Notes: generated by a model from the letters alone, not told the origin. 64,000 bases of DNA from a virus (IMGVR_UViG_3300033143_001219:1-64000); one strand, 5' to 3'. Numbered from the stretch's first letter, positions 1 through 5,408 are shown. Translations and numbers: made by a program.

Positions 1-31
1 TAATCTGGTTCGATTCCAGTTATAATCACCA
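1..31 (+). tRNA. tRNA 3' end (cut by window edge)
   Basis: Only the T arm (CTGG, loop TTCGATT, CCAG), the 3' acceptor strand TATAATC and an encoded ACCA end are present. The anticodon lies before the window, so the amino acid cannot be named. It is followed after 6 bases by the next tRNA, the same tight spacing seen through the cluster. Confidence 0.85.
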
Positions 32-37
32 AACAAT

Positions 38-113
38 GGTTAGTAAGCTTAGATGGTCGAAGCGTCTGCCTCTAAAACAGAATAGCTGGGCTCGTTTCCC
101 AGACTAACCACCA
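38..113 (+). tRNA. Amber suppressor tRNA, anticodon CTA
   Basis: Cloverleaf: acceptor GGTTAGT/ACTAACC (38-44/103-109), D stem GCTT/AAGC, anticodon stem TCTGC/ACAGA with a C-A mismatch next to the loop, loop CTCTAAA (70-76), T stem CTGGG/CCCAG, discriminator A and encoded CCA. With T71 as the universal T33, the anticodon is CTA, which reads UAG. The variable loop is short (4 bases). The T loop begins with C rather than T. Charging identity is unknown. The mismatch and odd T loop leave some chance that the gene is degenerate. Confidence 0.75.
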
Positions 114-134
114 TTTTAAAGGAGAATATAGGAA

Positions 135-218
135 ATGAAAAGAACATAGACTCATGATCCACCTTGGGATATTGTGCTAATAATAAACTATTATATCAAT
201 ATAAACAAGGAGAATTAA
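135..218 (+). other. Short reading frame interrupted by an in-frame amber codon
   Basis: After an AAAGGAG ribosome-binding site (about 118-124) an ATG at 135 opens a frame MKRT, then TAG at 147-149, then 22 further codons (THDPPWDIVLII and on) to TAA at 216-218, two bases before the next start. The continuation has a hydrophobic stretch and ends where genes in this cluster usually end. Read with amber suppression it would give 27 residues. The gene lies 22 bases after the CUA-anticodon tRNA. Inference only; it may be a non-coding leader. Confidence 0.3.
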
Positions 219-219
219 A

Positions 220-537
220 ATGAAAACTGAAGAAGAAAAGAAAGAATATAAAGAAATTAAGCGTGCTTGGGCACGTTCAGTAAATAATGAAGAATACAAG
301 CCATATAAAGACGAATATGGTACAAAATATGAGGGAAAACTTAATGCTTTGCACTTTTTAGTGTATAACATTGTAAGAGGATTTCCTCAATCACGCGGAT
401 TTGAACCTTTGGGACAAGGATATGAGAAGGCGGTAGCGGACTTAAACATGCTTATAAAGTTTGAGAGGGAAGCGAAGCTCTTATTTCCATTTGATAACCT
501 GATAACCTTAGAAACATTTAAGGAGTTAGTAAAATGA
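220..537 (+). CDS. Hypothetical protein, 105 residues
   Basis: I do not recognise this protein. It starts at ATG 220 after AAGGAG at 207-212 and has a charged, Lys/Glu-rich N-terminus followed by a mixed sequence with no membrane segment or metal-binding motif. Its last codon overlaps the next gene (ATGA at 534-537), so the two are probably translated together. Composition suggests a small soluble cytoplasmic protein. The neighbour is a peptidyl-tRNA hydrolase-like gene in the middle of a tRNA cluster, but nothing in this sequence itself points to a role in translation. Confidence 0.75.
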   Translation: MKTEEEKKEYKEIKRAWARSVNNEEYKPYKDEYGTKYEGKLNALHFLVYNIVRGFPQSRGFEPLGQGYEKAVADLNMLIKFEREAKLLFPFDNLITLETFKELVK

Positions 538-845
538 CCCCTTACATGTATATAGTTGTTAGAACCGATCTAAGAAAGGAATTCCAATTAGTTCAAGCCT
601 GTCATGCGGCCATAGAGTCTGCATTCACGTTTGATAGACCAGATGATATCATACATTTAGTAGTGTTACAAGTAGCTAATAAACAGGAACTTGCAGAAGT
701 TGCCCTCCAACTATATAATGAAGGAAAACCTTACGAGGAGTTCTTTGAGAGCTGGGGTAACTTACAAAATACTGCATTAGCAACTAAACCAATTACTAAA
801 CAAAAGGAGGGAGTGCTTTCTAAGTTATCCCTCCTTACTTATTAA
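534..845 (+). CDS. PTH2-like protein (peptidyl-tRNA hydrolase II fold)
   Basis: Residues 5-26 (MYIVVRTDLRK ... LVQACHAA) match the N-terminal strand and first helix of the PTH2 family: the IVVRTDL segment and the QxxHA motif with His24. PTH2 enzymes release peptides from peptidyl-tRNA that has dropped off the ribosome. At 103 residues it is slightly shorter than cellular PTH2 (about 115-120), as is common in phage versions. It overlaps the upstream stop by four bases and is followed at once by tRNA-Glu. Activity is inferred; phage PTH2-like proteins are poorly tested. Confidence 0.7.
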   Translation: MTPYMYIVVRTDLRKEFQLVQACHAAIESAFTFDRPDDIIHLVVLQVANKQELAEVALQLYNEGKPYEEFFESWGNLQNTALATKPITKQKEGVLSKLSLLTY

Positions 846-846
846 T

Positions 847-920
847 ATACCCGTAGTTCAATGGTAGATCACACGGCTTTCAACCGTCAGATGCGGGTTC
901 AACTCCCGTCGGGTATACCA
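847..920 (+). tRNA. tRNA-Glu (TTC)
   Basis: Acceptor ATACCCG/CGGGTAT, anticodon loop CTTTCAA with anticodon TTC, T arm GCGGG with loop TTCAACT, discriminator A and encoded CCA. The D stem has one mismatch (GTTC/GATC). It begins one base after the stop of the preceding gene. Confidence 0.9.
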
Positions 921-970
921 GTATTTCCCACCTACCAATGAGTAGAAAGGGGTATCCGCATTATCCGGAC

Positions 971-1048
971 TATAATAGATGACCATAAAGGCCGTACTTG
1001 CCCGTCTGACGAAATGTACATCAGCCTCGATTGAACTCGGGGTTTTTT
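971..1048 (+). ncRNA. Possible small RNA between tRNA-Glu and tRNA-Gln
   Basis: The 128-base gap 921-1048 has no convincing ORF. A TATAAT hexamer at 971-976 would start RNA near 983, and an intrinsic terminator ends at 1048, which would give a transcript of about 65 bases. No good -35 box is visible and I recognise no family. It could equally be spacer with a leader-type terminator for tRNA-Gln. Confidence 0.22.
1025..1048 (+). terminator. Intrinsic terminator abutting tRNA-Gln
   Basis: Stem CCTCGA (1025-1030) pairs with TCGGGG (1037-1042) around a six-base loop and is followed by six T (1043-1048). The tRNA-Gln gene starts at the very next base, so the terminator and the tRNA 5' end are fused; partial read-through is presumably needed for the downstream tRNAs. 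Confidence 0.65.
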
Positions 1049-1124
1049 AGCTCCGTGGTGAAGTGGCAAACACATCTGGTTTTGATCCAGACATTCGTAG
1101 GTTCGAGTCCTACCGGAGCCGCCA
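1049..1124 (+). tRNA. tRNA-Gln (TTG)
   Basis: Acceptor AGCTCCG/CGGAGCC with an unpaired A1-C72, anticodon stem TCTGG/CCAGA, loop TTTTGAT (anticodon TTG), T arm GTAGG/CCTAC, discriminator G and encoded CCA. A weak 1-72 pair and G73 suit glutamine tRNA. Confidence 0.88.
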
Positions 1125-1132
1125 AACAATAT

Positions 1133-1205
1133 GCCCCGGCCAGCGGAAGGGATCTAGGCTACGAACCTAGTTAATTTGTGAGTTCGACTCTCACTCGGGG
1201 TTCCA
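1133..1205 (+). tRNA. tRNA-Arg (ACG)
   Basis: Acceptor GCCCCGG pairs with TCGGGGT, allowing G-T pairs; anticodon stem CTAGG/CCTAG with loop CTACGAA (anticodon ACG); T stem GTGAG/CTCAC; encoded CCA. The D arm is short and lacks the usual T8. A34 would need deamination to inosine by the host enzyme TadA. Confidence 0.82.
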
Positions 1206-1211
1206 AATAAT

Positions 1212-1298
1212 GGTAGATGCCGGCCAGTGGAGGCCGCCCAGTCTTGAAAACTGGTGGTGACCGTGAGGTTAGGGGTTCAACTCCTCCATCTACTTCCA
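1212..1298 (+). tRNA. tRNA-Ser (TGA)
   Basis: An 87-base class II tRNA with a long variable arm. Acceptor GGTAGAT/ATCTACT, anticodon stem CCAGT/ACTGG, loop CTTGAAA (anticodon TGA), T arm with loop TTCAACT, encoded CCA. Confidence 0.88.
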
Positions 1299-1306
1299 AA
1301 CATAAT

Positions 1307-1381
1307 GGTGACGTAGCTAACAGGTAAAGCAATATCTTCATAAGGTACGAAATAAGGGTTCAATTCCCTTCGTCACTACCA
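1307..1381 (+). tRNA. tRNA-Met (CAT), elongator type or Ile2
   Basis: Acceptor GGTGACG/CGTCACT, anticodon loop TTCATAA (anticodon CAT), T arm AAGGG/CCCTT, encoded ACCA. Position 11 is C, as in elongators. Whether C34 becomes lysidine (Ile2) cannot be told from the gene. Confidence 0.85.
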
Positions 1382-1396
1382 AATATAGGAAACAAT

Positions 1397-1570
1397 ATGA
1401 TATGTCCAGTATGTGACATGGGGGTATTAGAGCCTTTTACGGATGAAAAAGGTTTACGATATAATATATGTGATGCTTGTGGTAGTGAAATAGCAACACC
1501 ACATGACTTACGATATAATAAAGCTAAATTTTTAGCTAAGAGGGATAAAGATGGAAACAAGAAATGGTAA
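1397..1570 (+). CDS. Small zinc-finger protein, YgiT/MqsA-N-like
   Basis: A 57-residue frame starting at ATG 1397 (MICPVCDMGVLEPF), with two CxxC knuckles at about residues 3-6 and 25-28 (CPVC, CDAC). This spacing, with the CPVCxxG opening, resembles the YgiT/MqsA N-terminal zinc-binding domain that occurs in antitoxins and in stand-alone phage proteins. No toxin partner is seen next to it. The 3' end overlaps the next start by 20 bases. The similarity is by motif only, and the role is unknown. Confidence 0.6.
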   Translation: MICPVCDMGVLEPFTDEKGLRYNICDACGSEIATPHDLRYNKAKFLAKRDKDGNKKW

Positions 1571-1778
1571 TGGTGACGTACTTAGTAATGAAGTATTTGA
1601 AGAGAAGAAAGAAATAACAGAAGCTTTTGAAAAAGCTATGGATAATGTAGAAGTTAAAACAATTAAAATTACTAAAGATATTCCTATGACCGAAGAGCGT
1701 AGAAGAACAGTAGAAAAGAAACTTAGACGTACATTATTAAAAGCCGCTGAACTAGAGCGAGAAATAAAAGAAGGATAA
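1551..1778 (+). CDS. Hypothetical charged protein, 75 residues
   Basis: Not recognised. The start at ATG 1551 lies inside the end of the zinc-finger gene, with GAGGGA upstream at about 1540-1545 as ribosome-binding site. The protein is highly charged (Glu/Lys/Arg-rich), and residues 45-75 look strongly helical, so a short coiled coil is plausible. It ends two bases before the tRNA-Ser gene. No catalytic or metal motif is visible. Confidence 0.65.
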   Translation: METRNGNGDVLSNEVFEEKKEITEAFEKAMDNVEVKTIKITKDIPMTEERRRTVEKKLRRTLLKAAELEREIKEG

Positions 1779-1780
1779 TT

Positions 1781-1869
1781 GGAAGGTTGGCAGAACGGTA
1801 ATGCAGTAGTTTGCTAAACTATACAACCTGAGAATGGTTGAGTGGGTTCGACTCCCACACTTTCCACCA
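1781..1869 (+). tRNA. tRNA-Ser (GCT)
   Basis: An 89-base class II tRNA. Acceptor GGAAGGT/ACTTTCC, anticodon stem GTAGT/ACTAT with loop TTGCTAA (anticodon GCT), long variable arm (CAACC ... GGTTG), T stem GTGGG/CCCAC, encoded ACCA. Confidence 0.9.
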
Positions 1870-1875
1870 AATACT

Positions 1876-2139
1876 ATGATTAAAACATTAAAAGATAACT
1901 TAGGTGCAACAATGAATTTAGTGGGTTTAATTACAGCATCTTTTGCTGTACTAATATACTTACAAGCAAACTTTGTACAAGCAGCAGACTTTAAAGATTT
2001 TAAAGTACAAGACTGGGAAGACCAAATTTATAAGTTAGCAATCAAAGAAAACAGATTAGCTGAAGAGGGTAAAGTTCTGAAACCAGAAGAAAAAGCCTAC
2101 TTGGAAATGCTTAAGGCTAGATTAGCTAAAGAAAAATAA
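1876..2139 (+). CDS. Small membrane or exported protein, 87 residues
   Basis: I chose ATG 1876 because an earlier in-frame ATG (1834) lies inside the tRNA-Ser gene. Residues about 13-36 are hydrophobic (LVGLITASFAVLIYL) and end in VQAA, so this is either a membrane anchor or a cleavable signal peptide. The rest is charged and helical. The function is unknown. A strong promoter for the next gene follows directly after its stop. No clear ribosome-binding site precedes the ATG, which lowers confidence in the exact start. Confidence 0.6.
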   Translation: MIKTLKDNLGATMNLVGLITASFAVLIYLQANFVQAADFKDFKVQDWEDQIYKLAIKENRLAEEGKVLKPEEKAYLEMLKARLAKEK

Positions 2140-2142
2140 TAG

Positions 2143-2171
2143 TTGACATAGAGGTTATATTTTAGTATAAT
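2143..2171 (+). promoter_or_regulatory. Sigma70-like promoter P1
   Basis: Consensus TTGACA (2143-2148), 17-base spacer and TATAAT (2166-2171), followed by ATG. Transcription would be expected to start near 2178, exactly at the ATG of the next gene, implying a leaderless mRNA. Confidence 0.85.
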
Positions 2172-2177
2172 ATGTTT

Positions 2178-2402
2178 ATGAAATCAGAAAAGCCAAAAAT
2201 TACAGAAATGTTTGATAAACTACCTAAAGTAATATCAAGCTGTAAGACAGAAATGCAATTAGCATATGCACAAAGATATGCACACTTAGCCTATAGACTA
2301 TATATAGATTCTAGAGTTCTGCGTATACTTGGTGATCAGTTACTAAGTAACAAAAGAGAAAAATTAATTAATGCTCCGGTGGTGGAACGGCATACACGCT
2401 AG
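2178..2402 (+). CDS. Hypothetical protein, 74 residues, 3' end inside tRNA-Leu
   Basis: Not recognised. The frame has ATGs at 2172 and 2178. I chose 2178 because promoter P1 should start RNA there; 2172 would lie upstream of the transcript. The protein is mostly helical with no known motif. Its last ten codons and TAG stop (2400-2402) lie within the tRNA-Leu gene that begins at 2373, so tRNA processing would cut the end off the reading frame on the same transcript. Because the stop is TAG, the amber suppressor tRNA could also read through it. Confidence 0.6.
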   Translation: MKSEKPKITEMFDKLPKVISSCKTEMQLAYAQRYAHLAYRLYIDSRVLRILGDQLLSNKREKLINAPVVERHTR

Positions 2403-2458
2403 GTTTAGGTTCTAGTGCCTTAATCGGTATGAGGGTTCGAGTCCCTCTCGGAGTACCA
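2373..2458 (+). tRNA. tRNA-Leu (TAG)
   Basis: An 86-base class II tRNA. Acceptor GCTCCGG/TCGGAGT, anticodon stem CTAGG/TCTAG, loop TTTAGGT (anticodon TAG, reading CUA), long variable arm, T stem GAGGG/CCCTC, encoded ACCA. Confidence 0.9.
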
Positions 2459-2463
2459 AATTT

Positions 2464-2538
2464 GGGGACGTGGTGATAACGGGAACACGCCGCGCTTGCA
2501 ACGCGGAAATGAGGGTTCGATTCCCTCTGTCTCCACCA
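2464..2538 (+). tRNA. tRNA-Ala (TGC)
   Basis: Acceptor GGGGACG/TGTCTCC contains the G3-U70 pair that marks alanine tRNAs. Anticodon stem CCGCG/CGCGG with loop CTTGCAA (anticodon TGC), T stem GAGGG/CCCTC, encoded ACCA. Confidence 0.92.
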
Positions 2539-2544
2539 AATTAA

Positions 2545-2668
2545 AGATGCTAGACGATAACCCGCTACAGTCTGTGTGAGGCAGACCATCAATTTGATAT
2601 GTATTTAAATATAAAAATTCGTGCATGGCTAAAGAGCCCTAATGTTTTTAAGTACATATCAAATTTTA
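2545..2668 (+). ncRNA. Structured non-coding segment of unknown family
   Basis: No gene occupies 2539-2673, but the segment is full of self-pairing sequence: GATG with CATC enclosing a GTCTG/CAGAC hairpin, then a stem of about 19 pairs (AATTTGATATGTATTTAAA with its near-perfect complement at about 2648-2667), whose loop holds a second GGCT/AGCC hairpin. It resembles neither a tRNA nor a terminator. It may be a stable phage RNA or a processing signal. Confidence 0.4.
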
Positions 2669-2673
2669 ACAAT

Positions 2674-2748
2674 GCTGGGTAGGCCGATTGGCGAGGCGTT
2701 AGTTTTACATACTAATAGTATACGGTTCGATTCCGTGACCCAGTACCA
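2674..2748 (+). tRNA. tRNA-Val (TAC)
   Basis: Acceptor GCTGGGT/ACCCAGT, anticodon stem TTAGT/ACTAA with loop TTTACAT (anticodon TAC), T arm ACGG/CCGT with loop TTCGATT, encoded ACCA. Confidence 0.9.
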
Positions 2749-2766
2749 ACTTATAGGAATAGAACA

Positions 2767-3579
2767 ATGTTTATCAGAGCAGTATCAGACCTACACCTAG
2801 AATTTAGCTATGGTGATGTGCGTTTGAATGAATTACCTACAGATAAAGATACAGTTCTTATTCTAGCAGGTGATATTGGCATAGCCAGTAAGCCACATAC
2901 TTATTTGAAGTTTTTTGAAGATAAAGCTAATCGCTTTCGCGATGTTATTTATATCTTGGGAAACCATGAGCATTACAAAGGTAGTTTTACTAAGTCTAAA
3001 AATAGAATTAAAGATACTCTAGCAGAATTCGTAAATGTTTCCGTTATTGAGAAAGAAACTATTGTTATAGATGGTGTAGCTTTTGTAGGTGCAACCTTAT
3101 GGACAGATATGAATCATCATGACTGCTTATGTATGAATAATTCTCAACTAATGATGAGTGATTATAGTAGTATCCGATTCGGACCTACTGCTGAGCCTTG
3201 GAAGTTTAATCTTAAGCCAGTTAATACGGTAGAAGACCATATTAATGCAAAGCATTATATCTTTAAAGAAATTAAAAAGCAAAAGGATGTGGGAAACAAA
3301 GTAGTAGTTATTAGTCATCATTTGCCAAGTTACTTATCTTTAGCACAGGAGTTCAAAGGTGATACATCAGGAGGTTCATTAAATGGCGCATACGCTTCAG
3401 AGTTATTTGAAGATATTATGGATACGCAGCCTAATATTTGGATTCATGGTCATACCCATAGCTCTTTTGATTATAAGATTGGTGATACAAACGTTATTTG
3501 CAATCCAAGAGGATACTTCACATTAGGTGGAAACTACTTAAACTTAGATTTTAATGAGGAGTTATTATTAAATGTGTAA
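2767..3579 (+). CDS. Calcineurin-like metallophosphoesterase, 270 residues
   Basis: The full set of metallophosphoesterase metal-binding motifs is visible in order: SDLHLE (Asp8, His10), AGDI (Asp36), GNHEH (Asn66, His67), SHHLPS near residue 185 and HGHTH near residue 228. Such enzymes use a two-metal centre to hydrolyse phosphoesters. Phage members have varied or unknown substrates, including nucleotides and RNA or DNA ends. Length is normal for the family. The start ATG 2767 follows TAGGAA. A second, shorter phosphoesterase lies at 4884. The specific substrate cannot be read from sequence. Confidence 0.85.
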   Translation: MFIRAVSDLHLEFSYGDVRLNELPTDKDTVLILAGDIGIASKPHTYLKFFEDKANRFRDVIYILGNHEHYKGSFTKSKNRIKDTLAEFVNVSVIEKETIVIDGVAFVGATLWTDMNHHDCLCMNNSQLMMSDYSSIRFGPTAEPWKFNLKPVNTVEDHINAKHYIFKEIKKQKDVGNKVVVISHHLPSYLSLAQEFKGDTSGGSLNGAYASELFEDIMDTQPNIWIHGHTHSSFDYKIGDTNVICNPRGYFTLGGNYLNLDFNEELLLNV

Positions 3580-3739
3580 ACTATTATATATTGTAAAATT
3601 TTGTACTAAAAGTCAGGTTTATGATAATAAACCTGACAGGCACTTTTATAATGAAAAGAAAGCTTATAGTTTAGTAGATGAATATAGAACTAATGATTAT
3701 CATTGGGCTACACTACATACAATTCAACCTGAGGAATAA
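3572..3739 (+). CDS. Hypothetical protein, 55 residues
   Basis: Not recognised. The ATG at 3572 overlaps the phosphoesterase stop by eight bases, with GAGGAG upstream at about 3555-3560, which argues for coupled translation. The sequence (MCKLLYIVKFC ...) is rich in Tyr and Lys with a short hydrophobic start. It looks soluble, and no motif is evident. Confidence 0.55.
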   Translation: MCKLLYIVKFCTKSQVYDNKPDRHFYNEKKAYSLVDEYRTNDYHWATLHTIQPEE

Positions 3740-3741
3740 CA

Positions 3742-3888
3742 ATGAAAAATGAACGAAAAGATTATATGAGCAGAGCACAGAAAGATGCAATGGGTAACTT
3801 ACCAAGAACTCATGCCAACTGTAAGTTAAAAACTAAAGTAATGAGACCGGGCAAGACAGCTAAAGATAGAGCCTTATCGGGTCATTAA
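3742..3888 (+). CDS. Hypothetical basic protein, 48 residues
   Basis: Not recognised. It starts two bases after the previous stop; the ribosome-binding site GAGGAA lies inside the previous gene end. Strongly basic (many Lys and Arg, for example KLKTKVMRPGKTAKDR), so it could bind nucleic acid, but this is inference from composition only. A tRNA begins nine bases after its stop. Confidence 0.55.
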   Translation: MKNERKDYMSRAQKDAMGNLPRTHANCKLKTKVMRPGKTAKDRALSGH

Positions 3889-3896
3889 AGAACAAT

Positions 3897-3986
3897 AGCA
3901 AGGTCGAGAAGTCAGGTCATCTCATGGGGCTCATAACCCTATACGCTCTCGCGAGTTCGCAGGTTCGAATCCTGCCTTTGCTTCCA
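3897..3986 (+). tRNA. Initiator-like tRNA-Met (CAT) with a long variable arm
   Basis: Acceptor AGCAAGG/CTTTGCT, D stem GAGA/TCTC (A11-T24, the purine-pyrimidine order typical of initiators), anticodon arm with three consecutive G-C pairs next to loop CTCATAA (GGG ... CCC, the initiator hallmark), T arm GCAGG/CCTGC, encoded CCA. Unusually, the variable region is 17 bases and can form a stem (GCTC/GAGT), as in class II tRNAs. The 1-72 pair is A-T instead of the initiator C-A mismatch. Confidence 0.8.
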
Positions 3987-3992
3987 AACAAT

Positions 3993-4068
3993 TCCTCGGT
4001 GGCTGATTAGGTAAAGCAGCAGACTGTTAATCTGTGACATGAAGGTTCGAGTCCTTCGCGGGGAGCCA
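3993..4068 (+). tRNA. tRNA-Asn (GTT)
   Basis: Acceptor TCCTCGG/GCGGGGA with one mismatch, anticodon stem GCAGA/TCTGT with loop CTGTTAA (anticodon GTT), T stem GAAGG/CCTTC, discriminator G, encoded CCA. Confidence 0.9.
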
Positions 4069-4074
4069 AACAAT

Positions 4075-4145
4075 ATCGGTGATGCTGGGACTGGCAGAGG
4101 TCTCCAAAACCTTAGTAGGGGGTTCGATTCCCTCCACCGGTGCCA
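4075..4145 (+). tRNA. tRNA-Trp (CCA)
   Basis: Acceptor ATCGGTG/CACCGGT, anticodon stem GAGGT/ACCTT with loop CTCCAAA (anticodon CCA), T arm with loop TTCGATT, discriminator G as expected for tryptophan, encoded CCA. The D arm is short. Confidence 0.9.
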
Positions 4146-4160
4146 ACTTAAGGTAATAAA

Positions 4161-4349
4161 ATGTCAACTATTTGTCAGAAAATTGAAGATTTAAAAGGTA
4201 CTTGTAATCACTTAGATTTAGATGATTTTACAGTAGTAGAATTACAATTATTAGATGAAGAAATATTTGAATGTGAACAATGCGGCTGGTGGTGTGAACT
4301 GAACGAAATGTCAGAAGATGCTATGGTATGTACGGATTGTGTAGAATAA
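4161..4349 (+). CDS. Small zinc-ribbon-like protein, 62 residues
   Basis: Starts at ATG 4161 after AAGGTAA. The C-terminal half contains two CxxC pairs, CEQC at about residues 38-41 and CTDC at about 57-60, separated by an acidic segment. That is the layout of a treble-clef or zinc-ribbon fold. The N-terminal part is acidic and helical. Its partner is unknown; small zinc ribbons in phages often bind nucleic acid or host polymerase, but nothing here decides that. Confidence 0.6.
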   Translation: MSTICQKIEDLKGTCNHLDLDDFTVVELQLLDEEIFECEQCGWWCELNEMSEDAMVCTDCVE

Positions 4350-4358
4350 AAGAATAAT

Positions 4359-4435
4359 ACCTCATTAGGCTAGCTTGGTAAGTCACTCCGTTTGGGGCGG
4401 AGAGATCGCTGGTTCAAATCCAGCATGGGGTACCA
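4359..4435 (+). tRNA. tRNA-Pro (TGG)
   Basis: Acceptor ACCTCAT/ATGGGGT, anticodon stem CTCCG/CGGAG with loop TTTGGGG (anticodon TGG), T stem GCTGG/CCAGC, encoded ACCA. Confidence 0.92.
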
Positions 4436-4456
4436 AATTTCCCTCTCTATAATAAA

Positions 4457-4521
4457 AAATGACTGGAGAGTATAACAGGTTCAAGGTCTGGCCTACCTAT
4501 TGTTGGTAGAGCAAGTCATTT
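4457..4521 (+). ncRNA. tRNA-sized structured RNA candidate
   Basis: An eight-base closing stem AAATGACT/AGTCATTT (4457-4464 and 4514-4521) encloses a CTACC/GGTAG hairpin with a seven-base loop and a CAG/CTG hairpin containing GTTCAAG. A TATAAT at 4448-4453 would start RNA at about 4460. The size (65 bases) and closing stem recall a tRNA, but arms and CCA do not fit. It could be a degraded tRNA or a separate small RNA. Confidence 0.35.
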
Positions 4522-4538
4522 AGGAAATAAATATTAAA

Positions 4539-4613
4539 GGCATTGTGGCAGATTGGTAATGCAGTTGATTGTCTATCAACCGAATGAGGGTTCGATTCCC
4601 TTCAATGTCGCCA
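4539..4613 (+). tRNA. tRNA-Asp (GTC)
   Basis: Acceptor GGCATTG/CAATGTC, anticodon stem GTTGA/TCAAC with loop TTGTCTA (anticodon GTC), T arm with loop TTCGATT, discriminator G (typical for aspartate), encoded CCA. Confidence 0.92.
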
Positions 4614-4630
4614 ATTTAAAGAGAAATAAA

Positions 4631-4768
4631 ATGACTAAGCAGGAAATAGCAGCACTAAGGAAAATATGTGAAGATTATACTACAGATATTATATCTCGTA
4701 TAGAAGCTTCTTATGATGCTGCATATAAAAAGTATAATGTACCCGTGGTCGAATGGTTAGACTGCTGA
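4631..4768 (+). CDS. Hypothetical protein, 45 residues, 3' end inside tRNA-Cys
   Basis: I chose ATG 4631 (MTKQEIAALRK), with AAAGAG at 4618-4623 as ribosome-binding site; the longer frame from 4553 would run through tRNA-Asp. The protein is helical and charged with no known motif. Its last ten codons and TGA stop (4766-4768) lie inside tRNA-Cys, which starts at 4739, so the final residues VPVVEWLDC are set by tRNA sequence. Confidence 0.5.
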   Translation: MTKQEIAALRKICEDYTTDIISRIEASYDAAYKKYNVPVVEWLDC

Positions 4769-4813
4769 TTGCAAACCAGTAACACGCAGGTTCGAATCCT
4801 GTCGGGTATTCCA
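4739..4813 (+). tRNA. tRNA-Cys (GCA)
   Basis: Acceptor GTACCCG/CGGGTAT, anticodon stem GCTGA/CCAGT with an A-C mismatch beside loop TTGCAAA (anticodon GCA), T arm GCAGG/CCTGT, discriminator T as in cysteine tRNAs, encoded CCA. Confidence 0.9.
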
Positions 4814-4883
4814 ATATTAAGCCTCTCACACCACGCAAGTAGAGCGGAAATGTCAAGCTTATTTAAATAAAGGAAGTAGTAAA

Positions 4884-5408
4884 ATGATCAACGTATTTTT
4901 TATCGCTGATTTACATTTTGGGCACAAGAACATTATCGGCTTTTGCCGACCACAGTTCCAAGACCATTTTGAAATGGCAGATAAACTAATTGTAAATTGG
5001 AATAAAGTAGTAAAACCAAAAGATGTAGTATATGTATTAGGTGACGTTGCCTTCGGCAAAGATAACCTACATTACCTTTCACAAATGAATGGCAGAAAGC
5101 ACTTAGTTATGGGAAACCATGATGTATATGCTATTAAAGAATATGTACCTTACTTTGACCATATTTGGGGATGTAACAACTATAAAGGTTGTATCTTAAC
5201 TCACGTCCCAATTATTGAGAGTCAATTTTATAGGTTTAAATTAAACATTCATGGGCATGTACATTGTGCAGATGATGATGTAAAATTACGGGACGACCCA
5301 CGATACTTCAATGTATGTGCGGATAGTATTGATTTAACACCAATTAGCTGGGAAGAAATTAAAGAAAGAACAAATTTCGACTTTATACCTACACGCTCAA
5401 TTTTATAA
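4884..5408 (+). CDS. Calcineurin-like phosphoesterase, 174 residues
   Basis: A short metallophosphoesterase of the phage/YfcE-like type. Visible motifs: ADLHFGH (Asp9, His11, His14), LGDVAFG near residue 54, GNHD near residue 79, LTHVP near 110, and HGHVH near residue 124. This is a complete two-metal site. Start ATG 4884 follows AAAGGAAG. Unlike the larger gene at 2767 it lacks extra domains. Small phage enzymes of this kind have been linked to nucleotide or RNA-end phosphate removal, but the substrate here is unknown. Confidence 0.85.
   Translation: MINVFFIADLHFGHKNIIGFCRPQFQDHFEMADKLIVNWNKVVKPKDVVYVLGDVAFGKDNLHYLSQMNGRKHLVMGNHDVYAIKEYVPYFDHIWGCNNYKGCILTHVPIIESQFYRFKLNIHGHVHCADDDVKLRDDPRYFNVCADSIDLTPISWEEIKERTNFDFIPTRSIL

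Noticed and set aside
4857-4883. Promoter-like TTGAC on the opposite strand before the small phosphoesterase
   Set aside because: No -10 box lies at a suitable distance, and it would point away from any gene.
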